A stretch of 41,629 nucleotides of DNA. It comes from Chara braunii. Taxonomy: Eukaryota; Streptophyta; Charophyceae; Charales; Characeae. Below are positions 1-10,740 of the stretch, in pieces. The notes below the pieces were generated by a model. The model was not told the origin of the DNA. It saw only the letters and a program-made list of their open reading frames with translations, and searched no databases. The DNA lies in contig BFEA01000894.1 in the NCBI GenBank assembly GCA_003427395.1, positions 146,066-187,694 of the forward strand. Reading direction: 5' to 3'. The stretch's first letter is position 1. Each line of letters begins with the position of its first letter. The position numbers and the translations under genes were made by a program.

Positions 1-150
1 CCCCCCCCCCACATAGGTACCTCATGTAGGCGATCAACAACATCCCCCGCAAAAACTATGGTACAGTCTTCCAGCCCATAGATATCTTGTGTAGACAGTC
101 CCCAGAGTTGCCCACAAAAACTATAGTACACTGTCCCCCAACTCCCAACC
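1..150. repeat. Imperfect tandem repeat of about 66 bp in gypsy 3' region (copy 1)
   Basis: Two imperfect units of about 66 bp follow each other. Each contains a TACCTCATGTAGG or TATCTTGTGTAGAC-like block, then AAAACTATRGTACA and a C-rich run. The same array lies at 28845-28995 after the pol of copy 2, so it belongs to the element's 3' non-coding part. Confidence 0.55.
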
Positions 151-279
151 CCATGCATACTCAGCCCAGACAGTCTCCCCATGTTCCACAGAAAATCAAG
201 TCACACAAACGAACAACCCTTGTGGTCATGATCACTCCCATAGGGAGGCGGTCCAGGATCATAGCCAGTTGTCTACCTT

Positions 280-690
280 TCAAGCTGTGACTTCCCCTGT
301 TACCCTGTCCTGAGCCTCTTGTAGCCACTGTTCCACCGGATCCCTGCTAAAAAATCTGACCTGTCTCTGTCTCGGAAATGGCCCTCTTATGCTAGTACCA
401 TCGAGATCCTCAAGTTCAAATGTGTTCGGTCCCACCCGCTTAGCGATCCTATAAGACCCTTTGAATCTTTTTCCCAGCTGTCCGGACCATGTGCTTTCAA
501 GAGCCGAGTTCCTAACTAGCACCTTTTCCCCCACCTGGAGTGGCTCCTTCCAAATGTTCTTGACCTGGTCCCATCTTGCTTTATCCCTCATTTGGCTACC
601 CGTCACACGATTGACTACTTCCTCGAGTGCCTCCTCATTTCTGGCGACCTGCTGACAACGTGCGGTGATTAACTCTTCCGTGCTAAGTGT
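280..690 (-). pseudogene. Gypsy copy 1 integrase C-terminal end (GPF-type module)
   Basis: This frame encodes the last part of the integrase: a basic helix, a VGEKVLVRN strand, then GKRFKGSYRIAKRVGPNTFELEDLDG. That is the small beta-barrel found at the C terminus of gypsy integrases (GPY/F module), which binds DNA nonspecifically. The frame ends with a stop at 280-282 after QEAQDRVTGEVTA. It is out of register with the upstream integrase piece, so it is a detached exon-like fragment of a dead pol. The frame extends above 606 towards 690 without a clear ATG, as expected for the interior of a polyprotein. Confidence 0.75.
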
Positions 691-759
691 GGGTCGTCAT
701 CTAGCCTGTTCTAGGTAGGGACCAAAGCTTCTATCGGAAAATCGATCTCCCTTCCATAC

Positions 760-990
760 TAGAGTTCTGCTGGAATACATCCCGTTGTTCTTCTTGGAGT
801 CATGTTCTCAGCGAAGACTGCATGCTTGAGAAACCGTGGCCAACTTCCCAAATTATCTGCTGCCAACTTTGCGATTGTGTTCTTCAAAGTCCGGTGACCC
901 CTTTCTACTGGTGCATTTGCCTCAGGATGGTAGGGCTCGGTGATTGGTATACACAGTGTCTTAAGCCTGTTCAACACCTCCTGGTTAACG
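760..990 (-). pseudogene. Gypsy copy 1 integrase core, third catalytic residue segment
   Basis: The segment reads FVNQEVLNRLKT, then EPYHPEANAPVERGHRTLKN. It contains the catalytic glutamate of the D,D-35-E triad in the typical gypsy context HPEANAPVERGH. It stays in the same frame as the 993-2501 segment, separated by a TAA at 991-993 that replaces a GAA codon kept in copy 2. It ends at a TAG (757-759) where copy 2 has TGG. Both ends are therefore nonsense mutations, not natural termini. Confidence 0.8.
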
Positions 991-2684
991 AATTATGTCC
1001 CATTGTCTGCTATAAACCTGCGCACGAAGGGGTGCCTTAGGTAGAAATCTTCCACCCAGTCGGCCACTGCTCTCCCCGTCTTCTTCTCGAGGGCTACGGC
1101 TTCTACATAGCCACTGAGATTATCCCTTGCATCCAAGATGTATGTAAACCCATCCGTTGATACGGGCATAACGGCAAGGTCGAGGTGAACAAGGTGTCCG
1201 GGTCCCAGTACCCAGGTGGGTCTAAGGGGTTCATAAACTCGTACGGCGCTTCTCTCTTGACATATAAGACACGTCTGACAATACATTGCGACCATGCCTG
1301 CAATCCCTGGCCAAAAGTACAGGAGCACGATCTTCGCAGGTGTTCCTTTAGACGACCGGTGACCTCCAGCTAGCCCATCATGCATTGCCTGAATTACGTC
1401 CAGCTGCCTAGACCTCCCACAAATGACGCGTCTAGGTGTCATCCCTTCCCCTTTCTTGAACAGATGGCCATTTCTTAGGACATACTTTTCAACTTCCTCC
1501 CTCGCCTTGGGACTTACTTCCGCAAGTTGTTTGTTCCCTACGAGCAGCAGACCGATTTCTTTAAAGACGCCCTCGTACATCTGTATGAGGAAGAATTCTT
1601 GTTCCTTCTGATCCATACCCTGCTCCTCCCGGGTCTGGTTGACTAGGTACTGACACTCCTTCTGTGTCCAAATTTCGGCCAACGTCATCACGGCATCCCG
1701 TCCCCCTTCCATGCACATTGCCATCAGCTCCTCTCTGGCCCCTACTTCTGCTCCCCACGAGTCCTTTTCCTCTTTACGCCTGATCGTGGTGAATGGTCCT
1801 TCCCCAAGTTCTGCAACTACTGCAGGTGCGCCCTTTTCCAAGGTCTGGATCAGTAACTGACCTGTTGTAATTGCTGGGTCTGCCATCTCATTATCCACAA
1901 CAAGGGTCCCTCCTTCGTATTCCAGGAAGGCGTCAATTGGTTTCGCGTCCTCTACTCCTTCTGGCGTGATACATACCCTGCTCAGCCCATCTGCCCTATT
2001 TCGAAGTCCTGCAATTCGCTCGACCTTATAGTCGAATTGCCATATGAAGGCTATCCATCTGCCAACGGTCGGATCTATAGGCTTGTAGTTCTTTAGGGCC
2101 CCGGCAACGTTGGTGGGATTGATCCTTAGGATAAATCGCCTTCCGAGCAGGTATGCCTGGAAGGTCTTCTTGAACTGTGAGTACCGCCGTTCTGCCGAAT
2201 TCAGGGTCCTACTTTCAAATCTGATTGGCCTTTCCTTGCCCTCCTCGTCTTTCTGTATCAATACTCCACCAACTGTCAGCGGTCCCCCATTTGTTTCTAA
2301 GATGAAGGGCCGTTTTACCTCGTCATTGAAACAGGGTGCCGCTAGAGTGACCTGATCGGATGACAGGATGTCTTTCAGGGTCTGGGCTGCCTCTTCCCTA
2401 TCCTCGGTCCAATCCATAGTGCCACCTTCCCTAATCATCGCGCGGATAGGTTCTGCTATCTTTGCAAAACCTTTGATGAAGATCCTCCAGAATCCAACCA
2501 CCCCTAGGAAGGCTCGTACTTTCGTCGTGGTACGCAGGGGTGTCGGCCACTGAGAGATCTTATCTGTGTTTGCTGGGTCGGGTCTCCTCCCATAGGCCCG
2601 ACAACGAAATCCCAGTATAGTTACCTCCGCGACAGCCAGGATGCTCTGGGGTCCGCTTGCAGTAATATTGTAAACTAGGAATCG
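991..2684 (-). pseudogene. Gypsy copy 1 RT thumb, RNase H and integrase
   Basis: One open frame carries the RT connection (VGFWRIFIKGFAKIAEPI), RNase H, and the integrase zinc finger and core. Residues are counted from 2501. RNase H has LETNGGPLTVGG at about 68-79. The integrase HHCC finger uses H374, H381, C411 and C414. Integrase catalytic residues are D441 (VHLDLAVMP) and D499 (IADNGT). The first RNase H aspartate position reads Asn (N71). The sequence around 110 lacks about ten residues present in copy 2 (EVLAILHCLK region), an in-frame deletion. The frame is open from a TAG at 2685-2687 to a TAA at 991-993. Confidence 0.85.
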
Positions 2685-3362
2685 CTAGAGCAGGTCCTTA
2701 ATATCCTGCAAGTGATCCCAAACAATCTTCCGTACGCCCGGTTGGACCTCCCCCTCGTCCTTGTATCTTGCACCTTTTACAGGATTATCATCTATATAAG
2801 GTTCACACTTTTCCGGAAACATATCTCCTGCAACGGCGAGCATCGTCCTTTGTGCCTCTGCTACCGCATTTGTGAAGCCCATAGGGGTCACTTGCATCTG
2901 CAACTGTCCTACGGGGGTGTGCATTGAGGTATACGGTCTATCCCTCGCGTCGAGTGACAACTGATCATATCCTGAGTACAAGTCTACCAGGGAGTAAATG
3001 CTCCGCCCCGCATGCGATTTTGCCAATAAGTCGGCCTGTGGAAGCGAACCTGCGTCCCTAATTGTTACCGCATTTAGCTTCTGCAGGTCCTGGATCCACC
3101 AGAGCGTCTTATTGGGCTTCCTGAACACGAACCACTTGTTCGCGTAGGGGGATGTGGTGGGTTCAGTCACGAAGGAATCTCTCTTGGCTCTAAGCAGGTC
3201 GGTGACCTCCGCTGCTATCCAAAACTCATATGCGGGCCCTTTATCATTCCAACACTCGTGCTGTACGGTGTGGATCCTGACAGGGGGAACTAGCTTTGCG
3301 TCCAATCGCCCTTTCTGATGATCATTGAAAGCGAAAGCTAAATGGAACTCCTGGCATGCCTT
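2685..3362 (-). pseudogene. Gypsy copy 1 reverse transcriptase palm and fingers
   Basis: This encodes the RNA-dependent DNA polymerase core. Counting from 3305, the fingers region has SPYANKWFVFRKPNKTLWW at 52-70. Motif A is IYSLVDLYSGYDQL with catalytic D108. The TPMGFTNAVAEAQ region is motif B at 140-152. Motif C is YIDD at 170-173. The frame is open upstream to a TGA at 3363-3365, where copy 2 has AGA (arginine). It is closed by a TAG at 2685-2687, where copy 2 has CAA. The catalytic residues are intact, so loss of function comes from the two nonsense codons. Confidence 0.85.
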
Positions 3363-3608
3363 TCATATCAACTGAGTTTCTTCCGGTGTTAGGAATCCTT
3401 CCACTCCTATTTTTATGGTGTTTGCTACATCATCTGGTATGCGATGACCTTCCGTTGCGCGTCTCTCCCTTATAACCCGTAGGATCTCCTCTTCTTTTTC
3501 CATGGCCTCTTCCTTTGATGTTTCTACTAGGATCGAGCCTGGCTTGGCCTTCTTCCCTACGGGTTTGTATTTTCGCACACTGCCTTCTGGGATCGTTCTC
3601 CTAAAAAA
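3363..3608 (-). pseudogene. Gypsy copy 1 start of the pol (-1) frame
   Basis: This is the N-terminal linker of pol. It reads MRKYKPVGKKAKP from the first GTG, but the frame is already open upstream to the slippery heptamer at 3602-3608. It overlaps the end of the gag-pro ORF and lies in the -1 frame relative to it. It continues directly into the RT frame after a single TGA at 3363-3365. No ATG lies at its start, in keeping with synthesis by frameshifting and not by new initiation. Confidence 0.65.
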
Positions 3609-5640
3609 TGAACGGTCGGGATTGGCCTTGTTATTTCCATGATACGGGGCTGAATGCTAACTATCTTCCCATTCAGGCAGTAGCCTTTTCGAACATCATC
3701 CTCAAACTTGGCAAGCGTTGCCGGGTCCACCCCCACTTTGTGGTACCTGATTGCCTTAACAAGTTGCAACAGGTCTGGGATCTCGAGCGCTAGCTCGGGG
3801 GTCTCGTTACGACCTTCCTTTGGCTTGGGCAGGCTGGCCCCAAGTTCAACTTCCATCTCCTTTTCCGCCACCATATTCCCCAGGGGCTCGTCTTCCGGCC
3901 TCCTCTTCTTTACGGGCAGACCGATCTTGATCCATTCCTTTTTACTAAAAGCTTCCTCTATCATAATTTCTACCCTTTCCCTCATGCCTTCCATTCGTGC
4001 GAATGCCCCCTTCCGCGCACTTTCTTCGAATGTTGGAGACCAGGTTGCCAATTTGCCCTTCGGAGGGTCCCCTCCGGTCCCAAGAAGTCGGAGGAGTTCC
4101 CCGCGGCCGGTCACTGGGTCCTCTATGTCTACCATGTATGTGTCATCGTGCAGATGCATTCCTATCATTTCCACATTGGCGCACCACGGTCTCTCGAGGA
4201 TTGCGTCGTGATCCATTTCTTCCATCACGGTCATCCGCTGAACGGACCAGATGGATTCCCGGGTTCCCGCCCTGACTGGATATTTGGTGACATACCCTGT
4301 GAAAGGAATTTCGCCATCGGCTTCCCGGATATTCCCTGCTACTTCCTTGTTTACCGTGCACCCCGTGACCGTTGCGAAATCTCGTCGTATGAGGGTGATT
4401 TCTGCTCCGCCATCCACTAACGCGTAAGTGTGGTGAGTTCCGATTTGAACTTTAAGTTTCCCAACTGGTAATGCATGAAAGCAAAGCTTTGTCCCGGGTG
4501 GCGCCCTCATGACTTCGCCACCTTCACGATCCGGTAGGCTTAGGCGGATGTCTGCAAAGGCTTTTTCCAAATCTCCCAAGCCCCCTGGAATGCTTTGGAG
4601 GTTGGAGACCCCTTGCAGCGCCTCGGCCTCTTCCGTGTCCTGCTCTTGCAGTTTTGGGGCCTCCTCTACCTCTACGCGCTTACGCGTTAGCAACTGCCTG
4701 AGTCCTTTAAGCAGCCTCGGGCTGGCTTGCAGCATGGTCTGAAAAGACACCGATACCATGGTACCCAGTAGCTTACTCAAGGTGCCATCGATTTCTAGTG
4801 AAGTCAGGATCGGAATTTGATACCTGAACTTTTCTTTTGCCGCCGTAGCCTTGTCTGCCGGTTCGTCCTCCCTTGGCTTCCCATAGACCTTCTCTTGTTC
4901 CCCGGCTTCGGTCTCTTGCTGGCCCGTGCTAGTCCCTGCGAGTTTTTCCATTACTGTATCTTGAATAAGCTTCTTTTCTGCGCCGGCCCGGCGAGTGGTG
5001 ATATTTACCCTATCCTGGCCATTGCCTTCTAGGATAAAATTGGCCTGTGGTCCCCGTCCCCTAGGCTGGTCCCAGACAATCTCGGCTATCGGCTCTGCTT
5101 CTACGGCGGCCACTTCTAAGTTATTCAGGAGGATGACGGCTCGCCGCATCCCTCCTGGCGAGTTCCAATTGACACGCTCCCCCCGGGGTCCGAGGATCTC
5201 GCCTTTGAGGGACCTACTACACCTCTGCCGCTCAATATCGTGATTGAGTCTCGGACACGCCTGTACGAAATGCCTTATCATGGTGCAACACTTGCATTGT
5301 TCGTTGGCGGGGTCCCTTCTGCCAAATCCCCGGTTTGCTACAGCTGCCGGAACCACGGCCTCTTGGGGCGGGAGGGCGGGTCTGGACACTTGCACCTGCA
5401 TTACTAACATCGCATTTTCCATTCTGTCCATCTTGTTGTCAACCCCGTGCACCCGTTCATGCAGGCTCTCTATCCCCTTCTTGACCTTATCCCTCGTCTT
5501 CCCGGTCAGATCTATGACCTCCCCTTCCTTAGGCAGGGCTAGCGCATCAGTGACCACTGTCTTTTCCGCAAGGTCTGTTACGGTGTTGAAGTCCACATCT
5601 CTCGTGTATTCGAACTTACTGGTCTGCTGACAAAATCTTA
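3557..5640 (-). pseudogene. Gypsy copy 1 gag C-terminal part plus aspartic protease
   Basis: This is an open frame of about 694 codons, entered from a truncated gag. It starts in the C-terminal capsid region (QQTSKFEYTRDVDF). It has a CX2CX4HX4C zinc knuckle at residues 118-131 for RNA packaging, a long charged linker rich in Glu/Lys, and a retropepsin-like site ALVDGGAEITLI at about 409-420 (Asp412). The usual DSGA or DTGA triad is DGGA here, also in copy 2. It ends at TAG 3557-3559, just after the slippery site. There is no native start codon because the 5' part of gag is missing beyond 5640. Confidence 0.85.
3602..3608 (-). other. Putative -1 programmed frameshift heptamer (copy 1)
   Basis: Read on the minus strand, the gag-pro frame is CAT TTT TTA GGA. 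This gives a perfect X XXY YYZ slippery site (T TTT TTA), 42 nt before the gag-pro TAG at 3557-3559. Slipping back one base enters the pol frame as AGG AGA ACG ATC, open into RT. The same heptamer in the same register is at 32701-32707 in copy 2. I did not establish a stimulatory stem or pseudoknot. Confidence 0.65.
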
Positions 5641-5681
5641 CTGGCAAGACGGGTATCGGCGGTATAAAGTGTCGGGAGTCG
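5641..5681 (+). repeat. Terminal inverted repeat, left end
   Basis: ACTRGCAAGACGGGTATCG followed by RCGGTATAAAGTGTCGGGAG is shared in inverted orientation with 19436-19473. It includes a TATA-like GGTATAAAG. It abuts the broken gypsy copy 1. Confidence 0.7.
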
Positions 5682-7632
5682 CCAACGGGGGCTGAAGGTC
5701 GGAGCCATCGGCGGAATAATCGGCAACCAGCCCAAGGAGGAGGGCGCGTGAGAGCGGGTCGTCAACCGGGATGACGCCGGAAAAAGGGGAGAGCCTAGGA
5801 ACAATAAGAAAAAGAGGAGAAGTCAGGCGTTGATAGAAGTTGTCAACGGAACGGAGGAGACGGGCGTGAGACGGGGAAGACGGAGGGCACCCGGGGTGAC
5901 CCAAGGGGACCCTGGATCAAGTGCGACAACAATAAAAATAAAATAACATAATATCAGGTGGACGGGATCGCCCGGGCCAGGGGTCCGGATGAAAATGATG
6001 AGTGCCGCCGCGGCAAGCAACGATGGGAGGTGCCGAGGGGAAAAGATGGGGGGGGATAGTGGTAATGAGGAGGCCGGCCAGCAGTCCGTGTTATTCCGGA
6101 CCAGCCAGGCCAAGAAAAATGAAGTTCCGAGGGCTCCACGTGGAGAAAATGCTGGCCGGAGAAAATCGGAGCAAGGGGGTCTCAAGCTGAAAGCGGCGGC
6201 AGCAAAAAGGAGCCCCCTTTGGCCTTGAGGGTGCCACTACTGCAGTTCGAGGTGTAACGGCCATATGCCGGCTGCAAAATCAGGTCTTGGGAAAGGTCCA
6301 ACAACTAGAAAGAGGAGAGATAGTTGTTGGACACTTGTCCCAACAGTAAATAAAAGCGAAAGGAGGGAAAAGGGGGAGAAAAGGGGGGAAGAATGGGACA
6401 AAGGAGGAGGAATGAGTGGAGGAAAAAGTGCTGCCAGGTTGGGACTACAATGGTAGGGACTGGCAGGTCTCAACGATGACCTCATCCCTCCTAGATCCTA
6501 GGAGGGCAGTCCGGATTGTAGAGATAAGGTCCTTGGGGCATTATCTCTGCAATATCTGAATTTAAGCAGCAAAAATAAGGAAAAATGTTGATGTGAGTTG
6601 GCCGGGTTTTTGGGCCTTAGATCTGAGATCTGATCTTGCGAAGGAGGAGATCTAGCCGTTTTTTGTGGGCCGACACAAAACGGCTAGCTCCGGAATGAGT
6701 TGGCAGCAAAAGGGAGGGAAAACAAAAAGAAGAAGAAGACAAAGATTGAGTATTTGGCCCAAGTTGGAAAATTGAAGGTAGGAGCTCAAATTTGAACCAA
6801 GGGGAGCTTGGAGTAGCTCGGAATGATGGGAACAATGGATCTCAGCCAAATCCAAGGCTGAGATTGGAGCCGTCACTTGAAAAAAGGCAACCGCCTACCC
6901 AAGAGAGGCCTAGACCAGGAAAAAGACGAGAAATGGGCCTTTAGGTCCTCAAAATTCAGTAAAGGCTGTATTTTGGGAATTGGTACCCCAAAAGGCAGCA
7001 CTTTTTGAAGTGAAAAGAGGTCGGGTTAGGCCAAGGGGTAGTCCGAGAAGGTACCAGCCTCTCGGACTGCATGTACCTGGCCAAAATGAGGCCCAGGTAT
7101 CTCCGGGAAGGCCAAAACCTGAAATTTGGCCTTAAGGGTACCTCGGTCCACCTAGAGGCACTTGGAGAGGCCTAGAGGTTAGGCGGTGCACCTGTTCCAG
7201 CCTACATAAGCTGGAGGTGCAGGCTGCCACTCTCATTTGAGCATGAGAGGTGCTCATGCTGCCCAAATGAGTCTAGGAGAGAGTCCGAGTGGAAGTGAAG
7301 CAAGGGAGTGAGAGCCGGAGCTAGCCTGGAGTTTGGCTATGGTGATAGGGCTGAGGGAGGAGGTCTAGAGGGTAGAGAAAGGCAAGGGAGGTGATCCGCC
7401 TTAGCCCTCAGGCTGTGAGGTAGGAGGAGAGGCTGAAAGGGGTCCCCTTAGCCCTTCTAGAGGGAAGAACTCCATAGCCTTAGCGATAGGAGCTTGCCAT
7501 AACCTGGAAGGGGGTGTGAGAGGAGGAGGAGAGGACTTGGGGAGGTGGGAAAGCCATACTCAGGAGGCTAGAACCAAGCATTGGGACTCCACTGCCTAGA
7601 GACCAGCGAGAGGTGAGTGAAAGAGGAGGGAG
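5682..7632. repeat. Outer arm sequence, left (no gene)
   Basis: This stretch is the inverted counterpart of 17466-19435. Matching landmarks include the TTTTTGTGGGC-ACACAAAA block near 6660 (rc near 18450), the CAGTCCGGATTG block near 6508 (rc near 18605) and CTATAGCC/GGCTGTG blocks near 7400-7480. Open frames here are short and differ between arms, so I see no conserved coding gene. Confidence 0.65.
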
Positions 7633-7775
7633 GCCTCCTCCTTCTTCTTCATCTTCTTCTTCTTCTTCTCCTTCTTCTCTCCTTCTTCTTTCTTCCTCCT
7701 CCTTCTTCTTCTTCTTCTTCTTCTTCCTTTTCTTTTCTTTCTCCCTCTCCTCCTTCTCCCCCTCCTCCTCTTGTC
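7633..7775 (+). repeat. Polypyrimidine (CTT)n microsatellite
   Basis: An almost pure C/T tract dominated by CTT and CTC triplets, mirrored by the (GAA)n purine tract at 17340-17465. Arginine/lysine-rich or serine-rich frames here are simple-repeat artefacts. Confidence 0.9.
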
Positions 7776-8460
7776 AAAAGTGCGATTTTTTGCTGATGTG
7801 GGTGGGTGTATGTGTTGCTTTTCACTTTGGGATATTTCGGTGATGTTTCCCCTAGTGTAGATGATGTCAAACTTGTCATTTTGTTGATTTGGGTGCTGGG
7901 GTGTAAAGCGCTTCATCTTGGGATACTTCGGTGATGTTTCCCCTAGTGTAGATGATGTCAAACTTGTCATTTTGTTGATTTGGGTGTTGGGGTGTGTTGC
8001 GCTTCACCTTGGGATACTTCGGTGATGTTTCCCCTAGTGTAGATGATGTCAAACTTGTCATTTTGTTGATTTGGGTGTTGGGGTGTGTTGCGCTTGACCT
8101 TGGGATACTTCGGTGATGTTTCCCCTAGTGTGGATGATGTCAAACTTGTCATTTTGTTGATTTGGGTGTTGGGGTGTGTTGCGCTTCACCTTGGGATACT
8201 TCGGTGATGTTTCCCCTAGTGTGGATGATGTCAAACTTGTCATTTTGTTGATTTGGGTGCTGGGGTGTAAGCGCTTCATCTTGGGATATTTTGGTGATGT
8301 TTCCCCTAGTGTAGATGGTCTCCAACTTGTCATTTTGCTGATTTGGGTGCTTGGGGGTGTTGCGCTGCATCTTGTGATACTTCGGTCATTTCCCTTAGTG
8401 TAGGAGTCGTCAATCTTGTCTTTTTGTGGATTTGGGTGCTTGTACATGTTGCGATTCATC
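7776..8460. repeat. 91-bp satellite, variant A, left arm
   Basis: About seven head-to-tail units with an exact 91-bp period (identical blocks recur every 91 bases at about 7876, 7967, 8058 and 8149). A unit contains CTTCGGTGATGTTTCCCCTA, GATGATGTCAAACTTGTC and TTGATTTGGGTG. The last unit before the B array is divergent (AGTCGTCAATCTT and TACATGTTGCG). Confidence 0.9.
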
Positions 8461-9780
8461 TTCGAATAGTTCAGTGAACTTTCCCCTTGTGTTGATGCTT
8501 CAAATCTTGTGTTTTCACTGATTTGGATGCTTGGGTAAGTTGCGATTCATCTTGTGATAGTTCGGTGAACTNAACTTTCCCCTTGTGTTGATGCTTCAAA
8601 TCTTGTGTTTTCACTGATTTGGATGCTTGGGTAAGTTGCGATTCATCTTGTGATAGTTCGGTGAACTCTCCCCTTGTGTTGATGCTTCAAATCTTGTGCT
8701 TTCACTAAATTGGGTGTTTGGGTAAGTTGCGATTCATCTTGTGATATTTCGGTGAACTTTCCCCTTGTGTTGATGCTTCAAATCTTGTGCCTTCACTGAT
8801 TTGGGTGCTTGGGTAAGTTGCGATTCATCTTGTGAAAGTCCGGTGAACTTTCCCCTTGGATTGATACGTCAAATCTTGTGTTTTCACTGATTTGGGTGCT
8901 TGGGTAAGTTGCGATTCATCTTGTGATAGTTCGGTGAACTTTCTCCTTTGTTGATACTTCAAATCTTGTGTTTGCACTGATTTGGGTGCTTGGATTAGTT
9001 CGGTGAACTTTCCCCTTGTGTTGATGCTTCAAATCTTGTGCTTTCACTGATTTGGGAGCTTGGGTAAGTTGTGATTCATCTTGTGATAGTCCGGTGAACT
9101 TTCCCATTGTGTGGATACTTCAAATCTTGTGTTTTCACTGTTTTGGGTGCTTGGGTAAGCTGCGATTCATCTTCTGATAGTTCGGTGAACTCTCCCCTTA
9201 TGTTGATGCTTCAAATCTTGTGCTTTCGCTAAATTGGGTGCTTGGGTAAGTGGCGATTCATCTTGTGATAGTTTGGTGAACTTTCCCCTTGCGTTGATGC
9301 TTCAAATCTTGTGCTTTCACTGATTTGGGCGCTTGGGTAAGTTGCGATTCATCTTGTGATAGTCCGATGAACTTTCCCTCTTGTGTTGGTACTTCAAATC
9401 TTGTGTTTTCACTGATTTGGGTGCTTGGGTAAGTTGCGATTCATGTTGTGATAGTTCGGTGAACTTTCCCCTAGTGTTGATACTTCAAATGTTGTGTTTT
9501 CACTGATTTGGGTGCTTCGGTAAGTTGCGATTCATCTTGTGATAGTTCGGTGAACTTTCCCCTTCTGTTGATGCTTCAAATCTTGTGCTTTCACTGATTT
9601 GGGTGCTTGGGTAAGTTGTGATTCTTCTTGTGGTAGTTCGGTGAACTTTCCCGTTGTGTTGATGCTTCAAATCTTGTGTTCTCACTGATTTGGGTGCTTG
9701 GGTAAGTTGCGATTCATCTTGTGATTGCTCGGTGAACTTTCCCCTTGTGAAAATGCTGCAAACTTGTGCTTTCACTTATT
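8461..9780. repeat. 91-bp satellite, variant B, left arm
   Basis: About fourteen units with a 91-bp period and occasional indels. Units contain GTTCGGTGAACTTTCCCC, GATGCTTCAAATCTTGTG and CACTGATTTGGGTGCTTGGG. Variant B shares period and most positions with variant A, so both derive from one monomer. A single N sits at 8572 beside a small duplication. Confidence 0.9.
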
Positions 9781-10040
9781 TGGGAACTTCGATAAGTTGC
9801 GATTCATCTTGGGATGCTCCGGTGATCTTTCCCCTTGTATAGATGCTTCAAATCTTGAGTTGTCACTGATTTGATGCATGTGTAAGTTGCGAATTACCTT
9901 GGGACGCTTCAGTGAACTTTCCGCTGGATTAGGTGCTCTCAAACTTGTGCCTTCACTGATCTTGATGCATGTGTAAGTGGCGAATTGCCTTGGGGTGCTT
10001 CTGCGAACTTTCCTCCTAGACAGATTGCTTATAATCTTGT
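9781..10040. repeat. Degenerate edge of satellite B, left arm
   Basis: Three increasingly diverged satellite units lead into the 80-bp repeat. The same degenerate block, inverted, is at 14381-14640 in the right arm, including AGACAGATTGCTT / AAGCAATCTGTCT. Confidence 0.7.
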
Positions 10041-10740
10041 TATTTGACTGTAATGTGTGTATGTGTATGTGCTGCAGTCCCCGGTAACTTGTTCGGTCCT
10101 CCTTTAGCCCGTTTTGTACCCAGTGACCCCCGGTATGTGTATGTGTATGTGCTGCAATCCCCGGTAACTTGTTCAGTTCACCTTTACCCCTAGCTGTACC
10201 CAGTGAACCTCGGTATGTGTATGTGTATGTGTTGCAGTCCCCGGTAACTTGTTCAATCCACCTTTACCCCTTGCTGTACCCAGTGAACCCCGATATGTAT
10301 ATGTGTAAGTGTTGCAGTCCCAAGTAACTTGTTCAGTCCATCTTTTCCCCTTGTTGTACCTAGTGACCCTCGGTATGTGTATGAGTGTGTGTTGCAGTCC
10401 TTGGTAACTTGTTCAGTCCACCTTTCCCCCTTGCTGTACCTAGTGACACCCGGTATGTGTGTGTGTGTGTGTGCTGCAGTTCCCGGTAACCTGATCAGTC
10501 CATCCTCACCCTTTGTTGTAACCGACGATACCCGATATGTGTATGTGTGTGTGTTGCAGTCCCCGGTAACCTGTTCAGTCCACCCTTACCCCTTGCTGTA
10601 ACTAGTGGCACCCGGCATGTGTGGGTGTGTGTGCTGCGGTCCCCGGTGACCTGTTCAGCCCACCCTTACTCTTTGCTGCAACCGGTAACCTGCGGTATGA
10701 GTAGGTGTGTGTGTTGCAATCCGGTAGCCCCGCTCAGTCC
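10041..10740. repeat. 80-bp tandem repeat C, left arm
   Basis: About nine units. The CCGGTAAC block recurs at 10081, 10161, 10241, 10321, 10401, 10483, 10563 and 10643, so the period is 80 bp, with one 82-bp spacing where a TG run is longer. Each unit joins a (TG)n stretch, TGCAGTCCCCGGTAACTTG and a TGCTGTACCCAGTGA block. Confidence 0.9.

Larger units (their letters stand above)
1..5640 (-). mobile_element. Ty3/gypsy LTR retrotransposon, copy 1, truncated in gag
   Basis: On the minus strand, in order, are a gag C-terminal part with a CCHC knuckle, an aspartic protease, reverse transcriptase, RNase H, and an integrase with zinc finger, catalytic core and C-terminal module. This PR-RT-RH-IN order defines Ty3/gypsy. 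The 3' side runs off the window start. The 5' side stops abruptly at about 5640, where the giant inverted repeat begins. Alignment by eye with copy 2 (28845-35898) shows an 8-bp deletion just before the break. The gag-pro frame is open; pol carries nonsense codons at 3363-3365, 2685-2687, 991-993 and 757-759. No LTR lies in the window. The element is therefore a decayed fragment. Confidence 0.9.

Noticed and set aside
3708-5630. Plus-strand frames of 61-167 codons opposite gag-pro
   Set aside because: They are shadows of the minus-strand gypsy ORF; they recur in copy 2 only because the coding strand is conserved.
7596-7970. Arginine/lysine-rich protein of 124 codons
   Set aside because: It is a translation of the CTT microsatellite and of satellite monomers.
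7776-9780. CRISPR-like array of regular repeats
   Set aside because: The units are contiguous 91-bp satellite monomers with no unique spacers, in a eukaryotic context, and no cas genes.
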